DNA of 64,000 nucleotides from an uncultured Prevotellaceae bacterium (GTDB lineage Bacteria; Bacteroidota; Bacteroidia; Bacteroidales; Bacteroidaceae): NCBI GenBank assembly GCA_902762325.1, contig CACWNV010000028.1, positions 1 to 64,000 of the forward strand, read 5' to 3'. Shown piece by piece: positions 28,355 to 37,460 of this stretch (position 1 is its first letter; each line of letters starts with the position of its first letter). The notes under the pieces were generated by a model. It saw only the letters and a program-made list of their open reading frames with translations, ran no database searches and was not told where the DNA came from. The position numbers and the translations under genes were made by a program.

Positions 28355-29602
28355 ATGAATTTCCCCTTATTTATAGCACGACGAATCTATGGAAGAAACG
28401 ATGAGAAACGGAAGGTCTCTGCTCCTGCTGTCCGAATCGCAACGGCTGGAGTGGCGATTGGGCTTGCCGTCATGATCATTTCCGTATGTGTTATTCTGGG
28501 ATTCAAACATACTATCCGGGACAAAGTAGTGGGATTCGGCAGCCACATTCAAGTAGCCGATTTTATGACACTACAAACATCTGAACAGTACCCTATTCAG
28601 ATGGGAGATTCAATGCTTAACGAATTAAAGAGAACCCAAGGCGTAAAGCATGTCCAGCGCTTTGCCATGACACAGGGTATCTTGAAAACCGACAACGACT
28701 TCTTAGGTGTGGCATTTAAGGGTATAGCCGAAGAATACGACACCACGTTCATCCACCAGAACATGATAGAAGGCGGTATTCCCAAATTCTCAGACAAGAA
28801 GAGTGGGAATAAGATACTTATATCTAAGACCATTGCTGACCAGCTGAAACTACATACAGGCGAGAAGGTGTTTGCCTATTTCCTAAGTCATAACAATGTT
28901 CGTCCGCGACGGTTTACGATAGCAGGTATCTATCAGACGAACTTATCACAATATGACAAGGTCACTTGTTTTACGGATTTATATACTGCCGTCAGGCTTA
29001 ACAGCTGGGAGGAAGACCAGGCAAGCGGAGCAGAAATAACGGTAGAAGATTTTGACAGGGTAGATGAGACTGAGAGTATATTTATCAATAAGGTGAATAG
29101 AACGATTGACAAATATGGAGAGACCTATTCTTCTAAAACCATCAAGGAACTAAATCCTTCTATTTTCCAGTGGCTTGATATGCTTGACGTCAACGTATGG
29201 ATTATCCTGGCATTAATGATTGCCGTTGCCGGTGTGACGATGATCAGCGGTTTGTTGATTATTATTTTAGAACGGACAAACATGATTGGTGTGTTAAAGG
29301 CATTAGGTGCCAATAATACTACTATCCGACACACATTCTTATGGTTTGCCACCTTCATGATAGGAAGAGGACTCATCTACGGTAACATATTGGGTGTAGG
29401 AATCATTGCTTTACAAAAATACACAGGTATTTTTAAACTTGACCCGACAATCTACTATGTCAGCACTGTTCCGGTAGAGTTTAATTTCCCGTTAATTTTG
29501 TGTTTGAACATAGCGACGCTAATCATTTGTCTGATTGTCCTGATTGTTCCAAGTTTCCTCATCTCTCATATTCATCCGGTGAAAAGCATTCGCTATGAAT
29601 AA
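28355..29602 (+). CDS. LolC/LolE-type ABC transporter permease (FtsX family)
   Basis: A 415-residue inner-membrane protein with one membrane segment near the N-terminus (about 28-52), a large periplasmic domain (about 60-270), then three C-terminal segments of the FtsX domain (about 280-410), including MIAVAGVTMISGLLIIILERTN split over two segments. This topology and ERTNMIGVLKALG-type coupling helix match lipoprotein-release permeases of the LolC/E type, which pass lipoproteins to the outer membrane. The partner ATPase is not in the window. Confidence 0.87.
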   Translation: MNFPLFIARRIYGRNDEKRKVSAPAVRIATAGVAIGLAVMIISVCVILGFKHTIRDKVVGFGSHIQVADFMTLQTSEQYPIQMGDSMLNELKRTQGVKHVQRFAMTQGILKTDNDFLGVAFKGIAEEYDTTFIHQNMIEGGIPKFSDKKSGNKILISKTIADQLKLHTGEKVFAYFLSHNNVRPRRFTIAGIYQTNLSQYDKVTCFTDLYTAVRLNSWEEDQASGAEITVEDFDRVDETESIFINKVNRTIDKYGETYSSKTIKELNPSIFQWLDMLDVNVWIILALMIAVAGVTMISGLLIIILERTNMIGVLKALGANNTTIRHTFLWFATFMIGRGLIYGNILGVGIIALQKYTGIFKLDPTIYYVSTVPVEFNFPLILCLNIATLIICLIVLIVPSFLISHIHPVKSIRYE

Positions 29603-29645
29603 CGTGAGTTCGATGAAACCTGTCTGTCTGATAATCTGGAATTCA

Positions 29646-29748
29646 TAAACATATTATTTACGAGACCTAAACATACCGTTTACGAGACCTAAATGTATCG
29701 TTTACGAGACCTAAACATATCGTTTACGAGGCGGAAATATATCCTTCA
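29646..29748. repeat. 22-bp repeat array A (four good units and one degenerate)
   Basis: Units recur every 22 bases. Each has a 15-bp core of two 5-bp arms around a 5-bp spacer. Cores start at 29646, 29668, 29690 and 29712 (for example TAAAC-ataCC-GTTTA) and a decayed one at 29734. The linker between cores is CGAGACC. It shares its architecture with the array at 45723-45854. Confidence 0.85.
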
Positions 29749-29878
29749 CCACCCTTACGTAGAACTGACGCTATGTATAAAAATTGATGACATTAAGGGA
29801 ATTTAGAACAATTAAACCGACAAATCATATTTATTCACGAAAAATAAGTCTCTATTATCGAAAAAACTGCACATTTTT

Positions 29879-29910
29879 TTTGGAAATGAGCAAATAAGAT
29901 ATTATCTTTG
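29879..29910 (+). promoter_or_regulatory. Two-box promoter of the acyl-CoA ligase pair
   Basis: -33 box TTTG at 29879-29882 and -7 box TATCTTTG at 29903-29910, separated by 20 bases, a near-ideal Bacteroidota housekeeping promoter, 23 bases before the ATG at 29934. Confidence 0.7.
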
Positions 29911-29933
29911 CACAATAATTTATTGATTGTGCA

Positions 29934-31601
29934 ATGACGAATATTAAAAGCTTTAATTCATATATTGAACAAAGTATCATTGGCAACTGGGAACAAGATG
30001 CACTCACAGACTACAAGGGAGCTACACTTCAATTCAATGATGTTGCAAGAAAAATAGAAAAGATACACATTCTTTTTGAGAATAGCGGTGTACATCAGGG
30101 AGATAAGATTGCCATTTGTGGCCGAAACAGTTCACACTGGGCTGTTACATTTCTTGCCACCCTTACCTATGGAGCTGTAGCTGTTCCTATCTTACATGAG
30201 TTCACTCCAGAACAGATTTATAATATTGTCAATCACTCTGAATCAAAGCTCCTTTTTGTAGGAGACGTCGTTGCACCCACCATCAAAGCCGAAGAGATGC
30301 CCCAACTGGAAGGCATCATTCATTTACCAGACTTTTCTCTCATTCTTTCAAGGTCAGAAAAACTGACTTATGCACGCGAACATCTGAATCTGATGTTCGG
30401 CTCTAAATTCCCCAAATATTTCCGTAAAGAGCATGTTCATTATTATCAGGACAAGCCCGAAGACTTAGCCTTAATCAATTATACAAGTGGTACGACTGGA
30501 TTTTCAAAGGGAGTGATGCTCCCCTATCGTGCTCTTTGGGGAAACCTGAATTTCTGTCTGACTCGTCTGGGTAATTTAGTACATAGTAATACCAGCATGG
30601 TATGTATTCTGCCGATGGCTCACATGTATGGTCTCTCCATTGAGTTCATATTTGGTTTCTGCCACGGTATTCATCTTTATTTCCTCACCCGGCTTCCGAG
30701 TCCGTCGTTAATTGCTGATGCTTTCAGGGAAGTGAAGCCTTCACTGATTGTTGCTGTTCCTCTTATTATTGAGAAGATCATCCGCAAACGTGTATTCCCA
30801 AGAATTCAAAACAACGTGGTACGTCTGCTGCTCTCCATGCCAGTTATTAGTAAGAAGGTTAGAGAGAAGATTTGTAATGATGTCTATCAAGCCTTTGGAG
30901 GAAACATGTACGAGCTGATTATCGGAGGTGCTGCATTGAATCAGGAGATTGAAGAATTCCTCAAAAAGATTGAGTTTCCTTTTACTGTTGGATATGGTGC
31001 AACAGAATGTGCACCTCTTATCAGTTACAGCGACTACAAGGATTTCATTCCAAAATCATGCGGAACGAGTGTCGACTACATGGAGACAAAGATCCTCAGT
31101 GATGATCCCGAGAATAATCCGGGGGAAATTATCACACGCGGTGTCAATGTAATGTTAGGCTATTACAAGAATGAAGAAGCGACGAGGCAGGCACTCGACG
31201 AAGACGGATGGTATCACACAGGAGATCTGGGCACCATGAACTCCGAAGGGCATATCTTTATTCGTGGCCGTATAAAGAACATGCTTTTAGGAGGAAACGG
31301 ACAAAACATCTATCCGGAGGAAATCGAAGACAAATTGAATTCGATGGCACTTGTCAATGAGAGCCTCATCATTCAAAAAGACAATCAGCTGATCGGGCTC
31401 GTTCATCCGGATACCGATGAGGCTAAAGCTCTGGGATTCTCTAAAGAGGACTTAGAGAATATTATGGAACAGAACCGAAAAGAACTAAACGATAAACTAC
31501 CTGCCTTCAGTAAGATAACTGCCATTATCCTACATGAGGAAGAATTCGCGAAGACTCCTAAAAAGAGTATCAAGAGATATTTATACCAGAACACAATTTA
31601 A
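29934..31601 (+). CDS. AMP-binding acyl-CoA ligase (first of a tandem pair)
   Basis: A 555-residue ANL-superfamily enzyme, probably a long-chain fatty acid-CoA ligase. Core motifs in order: A3 INYTSGTTGFSKGVM (about 181), A5 GYGATECAPLIS (about 355), A7 GWYHTGDLG (about 425), A8 hinge GRIKNMLLGGNGQNIYPEE (about 445), and the catalytic A10 lysine in KTPKKSIKRYLY at the C-terminus. It forms acyl-AMP and then acyl-CoA. The next gene is a close paralog 8 bases downstream. Confidence 0.9.
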   Translation: MTNIKSFNSYIEQSIIGNWEQDALTDYKGATLQFNDVARKIEKIHILFENSGVHQGDKIAICGRNSSHWAVTFLATLTYGAVAVPILHEFTPEQIYNIVNHSESKLLFVGDVVAPTIKAEEMPQLEGIIHLPDFSLILSRSEKLTYAREHLNLMFGSKFPKYFRKEHVHYYQDKPEDLALINYTSGTTGFSKGVMLPYRALWGNLNFCLTRLGNLVHSNTSMVCILPMAHMYGLSIEFIFGFCHGIHLYFLTRLPSPSLIADAFREVKPSLIVAVPLIIEKIIRKRVFPRIQNNVVRLLLSMPVISKKVREKICNDVYQAFGGNMYELIIGGAALNQEIEEFLKKIEFPFTVGYGATECAPLISYSDYKDFIPKSCGTSVDYMETKILSDDPENNPGEIITRGVNVMLGYYKNEEATRQALDEDGWYHTGDLGTMNSEGHIFIRGRIKNMLLGGNGQNIYPEEIEDKLNSMALVNESLIIQKDNQLIGLVHPDTDEAKALGFSKEDLENIMEQNRKELNDKLPAFSKITAIILHEEEFAKTPKKSIKRYLYQNTI

Positions 31602-31609
31602 GAAAGAAT

Positions 31610-33277
31610 ATGGAAGCAATACCGAGCTTTAATGCGTTAATAGAAAAAAGCATCATCGATAACTGGGACATGGATGCTCTTACCGATTATAAGGGTGCCA
31701 CTTTACAGTATCATGATGTAGCACGCAAGATAGAGAAACTTCACATCATGTTCGAGAACAGTGGTGTGCAGAAAGGAGACAAGATTGCCCTTTGCGGCCG
31801 GAATTCTGCTAACTGGGCTGTTGCTTTCCTTGCAACACTTACTTATGGAGCCATTGCTGTCCCCATCCTGCATGAGTTCACCGCCGACCAGATTCATAAC
31901 ATTGTCAATCATTCTGATGCAAAGATTCTTTTCACTGGTGACGTAGTGGCAACTCTTATCGATGCTACCAAGATGCCCAATCTGGAGGGTATCATATATA
32001 TTCCGGATTATTCCCTTCTTGTTTCACGTACCGATAAACTAACGTATGCTCGTGAACATCTGAACGAGATGTTTGGAAAGAAATTCCCAAAATATTTCCG
32101 TAAAGAGCATGTGAAGTATTATAGGGAGAATAATCCCAACCAGATGGCAATGATCAACTACACGAGCGGAACAACAGGGTTCTCTAAAGGTGTAATGATA
32201 CCCTATCGTGCCTTGTGGAGTAACTACGATTTTGCCCGTCAGGTAATGGGTAAGCACGTAAAGAAGGGTTCGAATGTTATTAGTATTCTTCCAATGGCTC
32301 ACATGTATGGCATGGCCTTTGAATTTTCATACGAGTTCCTAAGCGGGTGTCATGTTTTCTTCCTCACTCGTGTACCGAGTCCGGCCATCATTGCACAGGC
32401 ATTTGCTGATGTTAAACCGGCTATTATTATTGCCGTACCTCTTGTTATAGAAAAGATTATCAGGAAGAGAGTATTCCCGAAGATACAGAACAACCGCATG
32501 CGCTTGCTGTTGAACATGCCTGTTATCAATAAAAAGGTTATCGAACGGATTCGCGAACAGGTCGTTAATGCATTTGGCGGAAACTTCTACGAGATAATTG
32601 TCGGTGGTGCTGCATTCAATCAGGAAGTGGAGAGCTTCCTTAAACGCATCAACTTCCCATACACCGTCGGTTATGGTGCAACAGAATGCGCTCCTATCAT
32701 CTGCTATGCTGACTATCAGAATTTTGTCCCCGGTTCATGCGGAAAGGCAGCTGTACACATGGAAGTGAAGATTGACAGTCCTGACCCAGAGAACATTCCT
32801 GGAGAGATTCTGACGAAAGGACTTAATGTAATGCTCGGCTATTACAAGAACGAAGAAGCCACACGCTCTACTCTTGATAAGGAAGGATGGTATCATACAG
32901 GCGACTTAGGTTTGATGGATGCAAACGGGAATGTCTTCATCAAGGGACGTTCCAAGAACATGCTCCTCAGTTCGAATGGTCAGAACATATATCCTGAAGA
33001 GATAGAAGACAAGTTGAACTCCATGACACTCGTCACAGAAAGTGTTGTCATACAGAAGGGAGACAAGCTCATTGGACTGGTCTTCCCCGATTTTGACGAG
33101 GCTCGTACATTGGGATTCACCAATGAGGATCTGGAGAAGGTGATGGAGCAGAACCGCATCGAACTGAACAATGTCCTTCCTGCTTACAGTAAGCTCTCTG
33201 CCATCAAACTTCACGAAGAGGAATTTGCCAAGACTCCAAAAAAGAGCATCAAGCGTTACCTCTATCAAGATGCATAA
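31610..33277 (+). CDS. AMP-binding acyl-CoA ligase (second of a tandem pair)
   Basis: Also 555 residues, aligning without large gaps with the preceding gene; the two open with nearly the same sequence (ALTDYKGATLQ, DVARKIEK, FENSGV) and share all ANL motifs: INYTSGTTGFSKGVM, GYGATECAPI, GWYHTGDLG, GRSKNMLLSSNGQNIYPEE and C-terminal KTPKKSIKRYLY. Tandem duplication is the simplest explanation. Differences cluster around residues 200-250, which may alter acyl specificity. It ends just before a bidirectional terminator-like stem. Confidence 0.9.
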   Translation: MEAIPSFNALIEKSIIDNWDMDALTDYKGATLQYHDVARKIEKLHIMFENSGVQKGDKIALCGRNSANWAVAFLATLTYGAIAVPILHEFTADQIHNIVNHSDAKILFTGDVVATLIDATKMPNLEGIIYIPDYSLLVSRTDKLTYAREHLNEMFGKKFPKYFRKEHVKYYRENNPNQMAMINYTSGTTGFSKGVMIPYRALWSNYDFARQVMGKHVKKGSNVISILPMAHMYGMAFEFSYEFLSGCHVFFLTRVPSPAIIAQAFADVKPAIIIAVPLVIEKIIRKRVFPKIQNNRMRLLLNMPVINKKVIERIREQVVNAFGGNFYEIIVGGAAFNQEVESFLKRINFPYTVGYGATECAPIICYADYQNFVPGSCGKAAVHMEVKIDSPDPENIPGEILTKGLNVMLGYYKNEEATRSTLDKEGWYHTGDLGLMDANGNVFIKGRSKNMLLSSNGQNIYPEEIEDKLNSMTLVTESVVIQKGDKLIGLVFPDFDEARTLGFTNEDLEKVMEQNRIELNNVLPAYSKLSAIKLHEEEFAKTPKKSIKRYLYQDA

Positions 33278-33304
33278 TTGATACTTGTTATTTTTAAATA
33301 CTAT

Positions 33305-33373
33305 AGTTCCTGTTATACCTTTGCAATCCGGTGCATCCAATGCCGCCCTTCTCGCAAAGCTATAACAGGAACT
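33305..33373. terminator. Long inverted repeat between convergent genes
   Basis: The 13-bp arm AGTTCCTGTTATA (33305-33317) pairs with 33361-33373. After one C-C mismatch, a further 6-bp arm CTTTGC/GCAAAG (33319-33324 and 33354-33359) extends it to 20 positions around a 29-base loop. It lies between the ends of the acyl-CoA ligase (plus) and FGE-like (minus) genes and is flanked by T-rich sequence on both exits, so a bidirectional terminator is likely. Confidence 0.6.
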
Positions 33374-33398
33374 TTTCTTTATATATTTCAGGAAAAAA

Positions 33399-33956
33399 CT
33401 ATAGGGCAAGACGCAGCCCAAGGTCGTAGATGCGGAAGCCGGGCGCGTCGCCGTCCCGATACGAAACACGGCAAAACCTAGCAAGGTCGGACCAACAGCC
33501 ACCACGGTACACGCGGTACGGGCCAGAGGAAGAACCCGTAGGATTCGTCTGGGAGGAACTGCTATAATCGCCATACCAATCCTGACACCATTCCCACACG
33601 TTACCGCTCATGTCATATAAGTCCAACTCGTTCGGTTGCTTCTTGCCCACCTCATGCGTCTTATTTCCTGAGTTGCCATCATACCAAGCCACGCTGCCAA
33701 TGTTGTTGCCTCCGTCATACTTGTACCCTCGGCTCTTGCTACCACCACGGGCGGCATACTCCCACTCCGCCTCGATAGTTTTGAAGTACTCTACTTTTCG
33801 TCCCATTCCTCTTGGAACATTGTCATCCATTTTCTTATTTTCCTTCTTTTTGTGAGTCGTCGTTCCCGTCGTCTGCTGTTTCTTAACGGGTCTCCTCATT
33901 TGTCCACCCGATGTTTGTGCGAAGCCAAACATAGGCACGGCAAATAATATAATCAA
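33399..33956 (-). pseudogene. Truncated FGE-sulfatase (SUMF1-like) domain protein
   Basis: A 185-residue frame: a signal peptide without the usual basic start (IILFAVPMFGFAQ), a T/K-rich linker, then the C-terminal half of an FGE domain: EAEWEYAARGG, NELDLYDMSGNVWEWCQDWYG and RVYRGGCWSDLARFCRVSYR, ending GLRLAL. The N-terminal half of the domain, expected between linker and EAEWEYAARGG, is missing (roughly 100 or more residues). The only start is a TTG, with a TAA four codons upstream and no ATG. It is therefore read as a deletion remnant. The tail resembles the variable ends of C-type-lectin-fold proteins. Confidence 0.7.
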
Positions 33957-34187
33957 TAAAACTATTTAGTGCCGCCTTTTACGAAAAGGCAACGACAGTA
34001 CTTTTTTCTTTCTCTTTAAGGAAAAACACTGCAAAAGACCACAGTTCTCCTTTTGATAACATATTTCTTTCTTTGGTAAACTATTTTTTACATATATCAT
34101 GAAAAAAACTAATACGTCAGTTCGGGATAACAAACAATATGAGTAGCTTCGTGTTTCTTATTCTGAATTGGGGTAATTATATAAAGT
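33957..34187. other. Intergenic region with a small hairpin
   Basis: No gene seen. A perfect hairpin GCCTTTT-acg-AAAAGGC sits at 33974-33990, just upstream of the FGE remnant. The rest is AT-rich. Confidence 0.5.
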
Positions 34188-37100
34188 TTATTGTCCTAAA
34201 ATAATGTTGACGACACCTACAACATCGGATACGTTGAGTGTGTTGTCAACAATTACGTCCGCATTCCGGAATACAATCCCAGGACAATCTGTTCCTAATA
34301 GATGTGGGGTGTGGTGATACTCTTTTGGAAACGGTGAAGTATGCAGAACCAGCTTCTACCGTTGCCACTTGACTTGGTTCGAAAGCTGTTCCCATTTCGT
34401 TCATCACATAGATATCTGAAAGTGTTTGGTCGTACGGTGTTCCGATAAAGCTGTAATCATTGGTCACCTTAGCGCAAGTTGCTGTTGGGTAGACTTTTGT
34501 TCCCGTGGCACTAAAGACCATCTTCTTTCCCGTAAGTTCATTAGGAACGGAAATGATATATGGTTCATTAGGCATCCATGTATCTATATTTTCAAAACAT
34601 ATTTGATTGTCGTCTACTTGATTGAATTCCTTCACCCAGAAGTTTTTCTTTTCGTTGTCAGAACAATGACGCCATTGAATTTCTTGATTGTCGGTGGCAT
34701 TCTTTACTTGACTTACCGTAAATGGCAATAAGATAGTGCGCCATCCTTCTTGTTCTGTTCCTGCAATAGTCGTGGTACGTGTATAATTTGCGGTTCCATC
34801 TACGGTGAACATTTTTGGTACAAAATAATTATAACCATCCTGTAAGTTGAGATCTCCTACGGCCTTATATCCCTTTACTACGTTCTTACCGTTCAACGAT
34901 GCGGGGATTGTAGCGTCAGCATCAAAGTAATAGATGGTGTTGGGATTGTTGTTGGGAGTAATGGTAGTACCAGTAATGTCCAATCCTTCGAAACTAATGG
35001 CTGTGACATCATCTGAAACGATATTGCTTGTCTCAAATGCCTTTCCGTTGCCCTTACCGTTTTTGTCCCATTCCATACAACCAGCCGTAAGTGTGTAGGA
35101 ACCACTTCCTGATACTGACACCCCAGCACATGATGCGTAAACCGTTACAACATCTCCATAATTCAATCCTTTGTATTGAGCTGATACTGTTTTTGTTTCA
35201 CCAGCCTTTACGTCTGCATTTCCTGATGACGAAAGTATAGACCACCGTCCATTTCCCAAGGATCGCTCAACATTGAGAGAAATACTACCATGATAGTCGG
35301 TGTCTGTATTGTTTCTCAAAGTGAACGTGGCTTCTATTACTCTTCCATATATCTTATGGTTTGTATTGTCGAGATTTTTAATTTCCCTTGCTAATACTTC
35401 TGGTTGTTCAGTGGTAGGTTGTTTTATAAATTGGAAATTTGGGTTTTCATAAATAACATTTGATGAAGTTCTAGTTGCAATCTTGAGATTCACGGGAGCA
35501 AGTTTAGAATAAAAGAAGAAAAAGTCAACTTCACTCTCCTTACCTGCGTCAATGTATGTGTTTTCACGACTACAGATGGTATCGTTAATCATGAGATATT
35601 GTATTCCGGAGAAATTAAAGTCACTATTGTTTTTCAAGGTCACCCTAAGTTGTTCTCTGCTACTTGCTTCAAAAAGTTGCTGTACGTCTACCACATCAAT
35701 TTGAGGATATTCCTCTTTAGAGACAAAGGTAGCTTTTCCATTAGCGATAGTTACTTCTATGTATTTGTAGTCGGCATCTTCATTCTTATACCACTCCGTT
35801 ACGCCATCTGGATGACAGAGACATTTGATTTGATAAACGCCATCAGCCAGATTGTAGCCCAGCCATCCTATTGTCAAACTTGTGAATGACATGGGATAGG
35901 CCGATGAAATCGTGTTGGTGTAAAAAGAAAGTGTATTATCAATGAGGTTGTCTCCTTGATACAGGCCAAAGGCAAACGAGTATTTTCCTGCGACAGAAAC
36001 ACTGAATGAATATTTGACACTTACGTTTGGTAAACATCCTTTTGAATAGTCATAGGTGTTATTGGTTTCATCAGCCAGTTTAATAGATTCCACCTTCACC
36101 CTTTTCACATCGGAAGAGAGTGCCTCTTCATTCTCCACTAATGTAGGACTTATGCCAACCAATGCTGTCTGACGATAGGTAAACCCATAGTTACTAACAC
36201 CACTTCCCGTACCTTGTGATACGGGGTTAAGTGCTTGCAACCTAAAATAGCCATCAGATTTGCCTTCCCATCCCCAATTAATATGATAAAGGCCATAACC
36301 GTCGAAACCATCGCAAATAAAAGCGTGTCCACTACCACTAGCCGAATTACCTGCAAATATAATCGGTCGTCTGTGATAGAGTTCATTGTAAAGGATGTTA
36401 TCCCATTCGTCCTGGCTGAACGAATTTCTTTGAATGTTCACAGGCTTGTTTTCATAGCCAAAATACTCAGTAAAGGCTTTAATACAGTCCTCATTAGAAG
36501 CTGCGGAACCATAAGTACTATACGACATTTGTACTGACTGACCGCAATAGTGCATGAGTTTGGCTACGGCAATGGCGTTGATATCTTCGGTCGTTTCGTT
36601 TCTCGTGTAACCCAAAAGCATATTATCCCAATCAAAAGTGGTGGCAGGCAAAGCCTCATACGAACTATAGGCTGGAATCTCCGTGGTACTCTCTCTGGGC
36701 CATTTGTGGTAGTACATTACCTGTGCCATGGCTGTTGCCACACATCCCGTTACGGCTTGAGCACCCGATGTTGTGAAACAATGCTGGTTATATGGATTGT
36801 TTTGTCCCCATGAAGTTTCGATGAGTGGTTCAATCACTTGTTTGGATATTTCAGTATCATTCGTAACGGAATTAGCTTTGTGTATCTCGTTGTTACGAGC
36901 ATACGTAATTTCTGCTTGATAGCCATCAAGCAATTCTTGCATGCCTTCTGGGATATTGTTGACATCAAGTTTTCCCGTGTCAGAATATCCGAGGATTTCT
37001 TCGGTGGCATCATCACCCGAAACGATAACGAAACCACCGTCTTCGTTGTTGAAGATGTAGTAATACGCATCCTTTGCGGCAACACCCCTACCTTTAGAAG

Positions 37101-37272
37101 CATGTGACCTAACGCTTCTGTAAACTAATGAGAGATTGGCATTTCCATTTGATCTGTGTTTTGCAAAAAACGATTGAGCAGATTTCAAGGCTGCCTCGTT
37201 CGTTACGGGATCAGCCTGCATTCCAGTTGCAAATAGCAAAATGAGGAAAAAAAACAAATAATACTTCTTCAT
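34188..37272 (-). CDS. C10 family cysteine peptidase (streptopain/interpain-like), C-terminal frameshift
   Basis: A secreted protease; the intact reading frame ends at 34246 after 1008 residues. Signal peptide MKKYYLFFFLILLFATGMQA, a SpeB-type propeptide (about 22-140), then the catalytic domain with Cys177 in VTGCVATAMAQVMYYHKWP and His316 in GSGHAFICDGFDGYGLYHIN, followed by NWGWEGKSDGYF. The long C-terminal region (about 400-1000) has beta-sandwich-like repeats. Near 34323-34326 one extra A in a four-A run (minus strand) shifts the frame. Without it the protein would continue to a stop at 34188-34190 with a dockerin-like tail VDNTLNVSDVVGVVNIILG. The peptidase half is intact. Sequencing error, phase variation or mutation are all possible. 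Confidence 0.88.
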
Positions 37273-37296
37273 GGTTAGATAATGATTTAATTAATG

Positions 37297-37328
37297 CAAA
37301 GTTACTTGTATTTCTCCGGATTTCCAAA
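37297..37328 (-). promoter_or_regulatory. Two-box promoter of the C10 peptidase
   Basis: On the minus strand, -33 TTTG (37325-37328) and -7 TAACTTTG (37297-37304), 20 bases apart; the start codon is at 37272. Confidence 0.65.
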
Positions 37329-37391
37329 AGATTTTATCCATAATTAAGCAGTTTTATTGTCGAATTTAGAAGTTCGGCAAAACATACAGAA

Positions 37392-37441
37392 AATTCACTC
37401 CCTACTATCGAATATAGGAAACCGACAATAGGGAGTGAATT
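37392..37441 (-). terminator. Terminator after the DUF4091 gene
   Basis: A perfect 13-bp stem AATTCACTCCCTA (37392-37404) / TAGGGAGTGAATT (37429-37441), 20 bases after the stop codon of the minus-strand gene at 37461. On that strand it is followed by a short T-rich run. Confidence 0.75.
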
Positions 37442-37460
37442 CAACAGGTATAGGAGCATA

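Larger units (their letters stand above)
29603..29933. other. Intergenic region with repeat array and promoter
   Basis: 331 bases without a gene, between the permease and the first acyl-CoA ligase. It holds the 22-bp repeat array (29646-29748), an AT-rich stretch, and a two-box promoter (29879-29910). No hairpin terminator was recognised after the permease gene. Confidence 0.7.

Noticed and set aside
29646-29748. CRISPR-like array
   Set aside because: The whole 22-base unit repeats with no unique 25-40 base spacers, and no cas gene is in the window.
33305-33373. Integron attC-like site
   Set aside because: The arms lack the GTTRRRY/RYYYAAC core pair, and no integrase is present.
33399-33500. 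Active diversity-generating retroelement
   Set aside because: No reverse transcriptase, accessory gene or template repeat is seen in the 64 kb; only a variable-looking tail is present.
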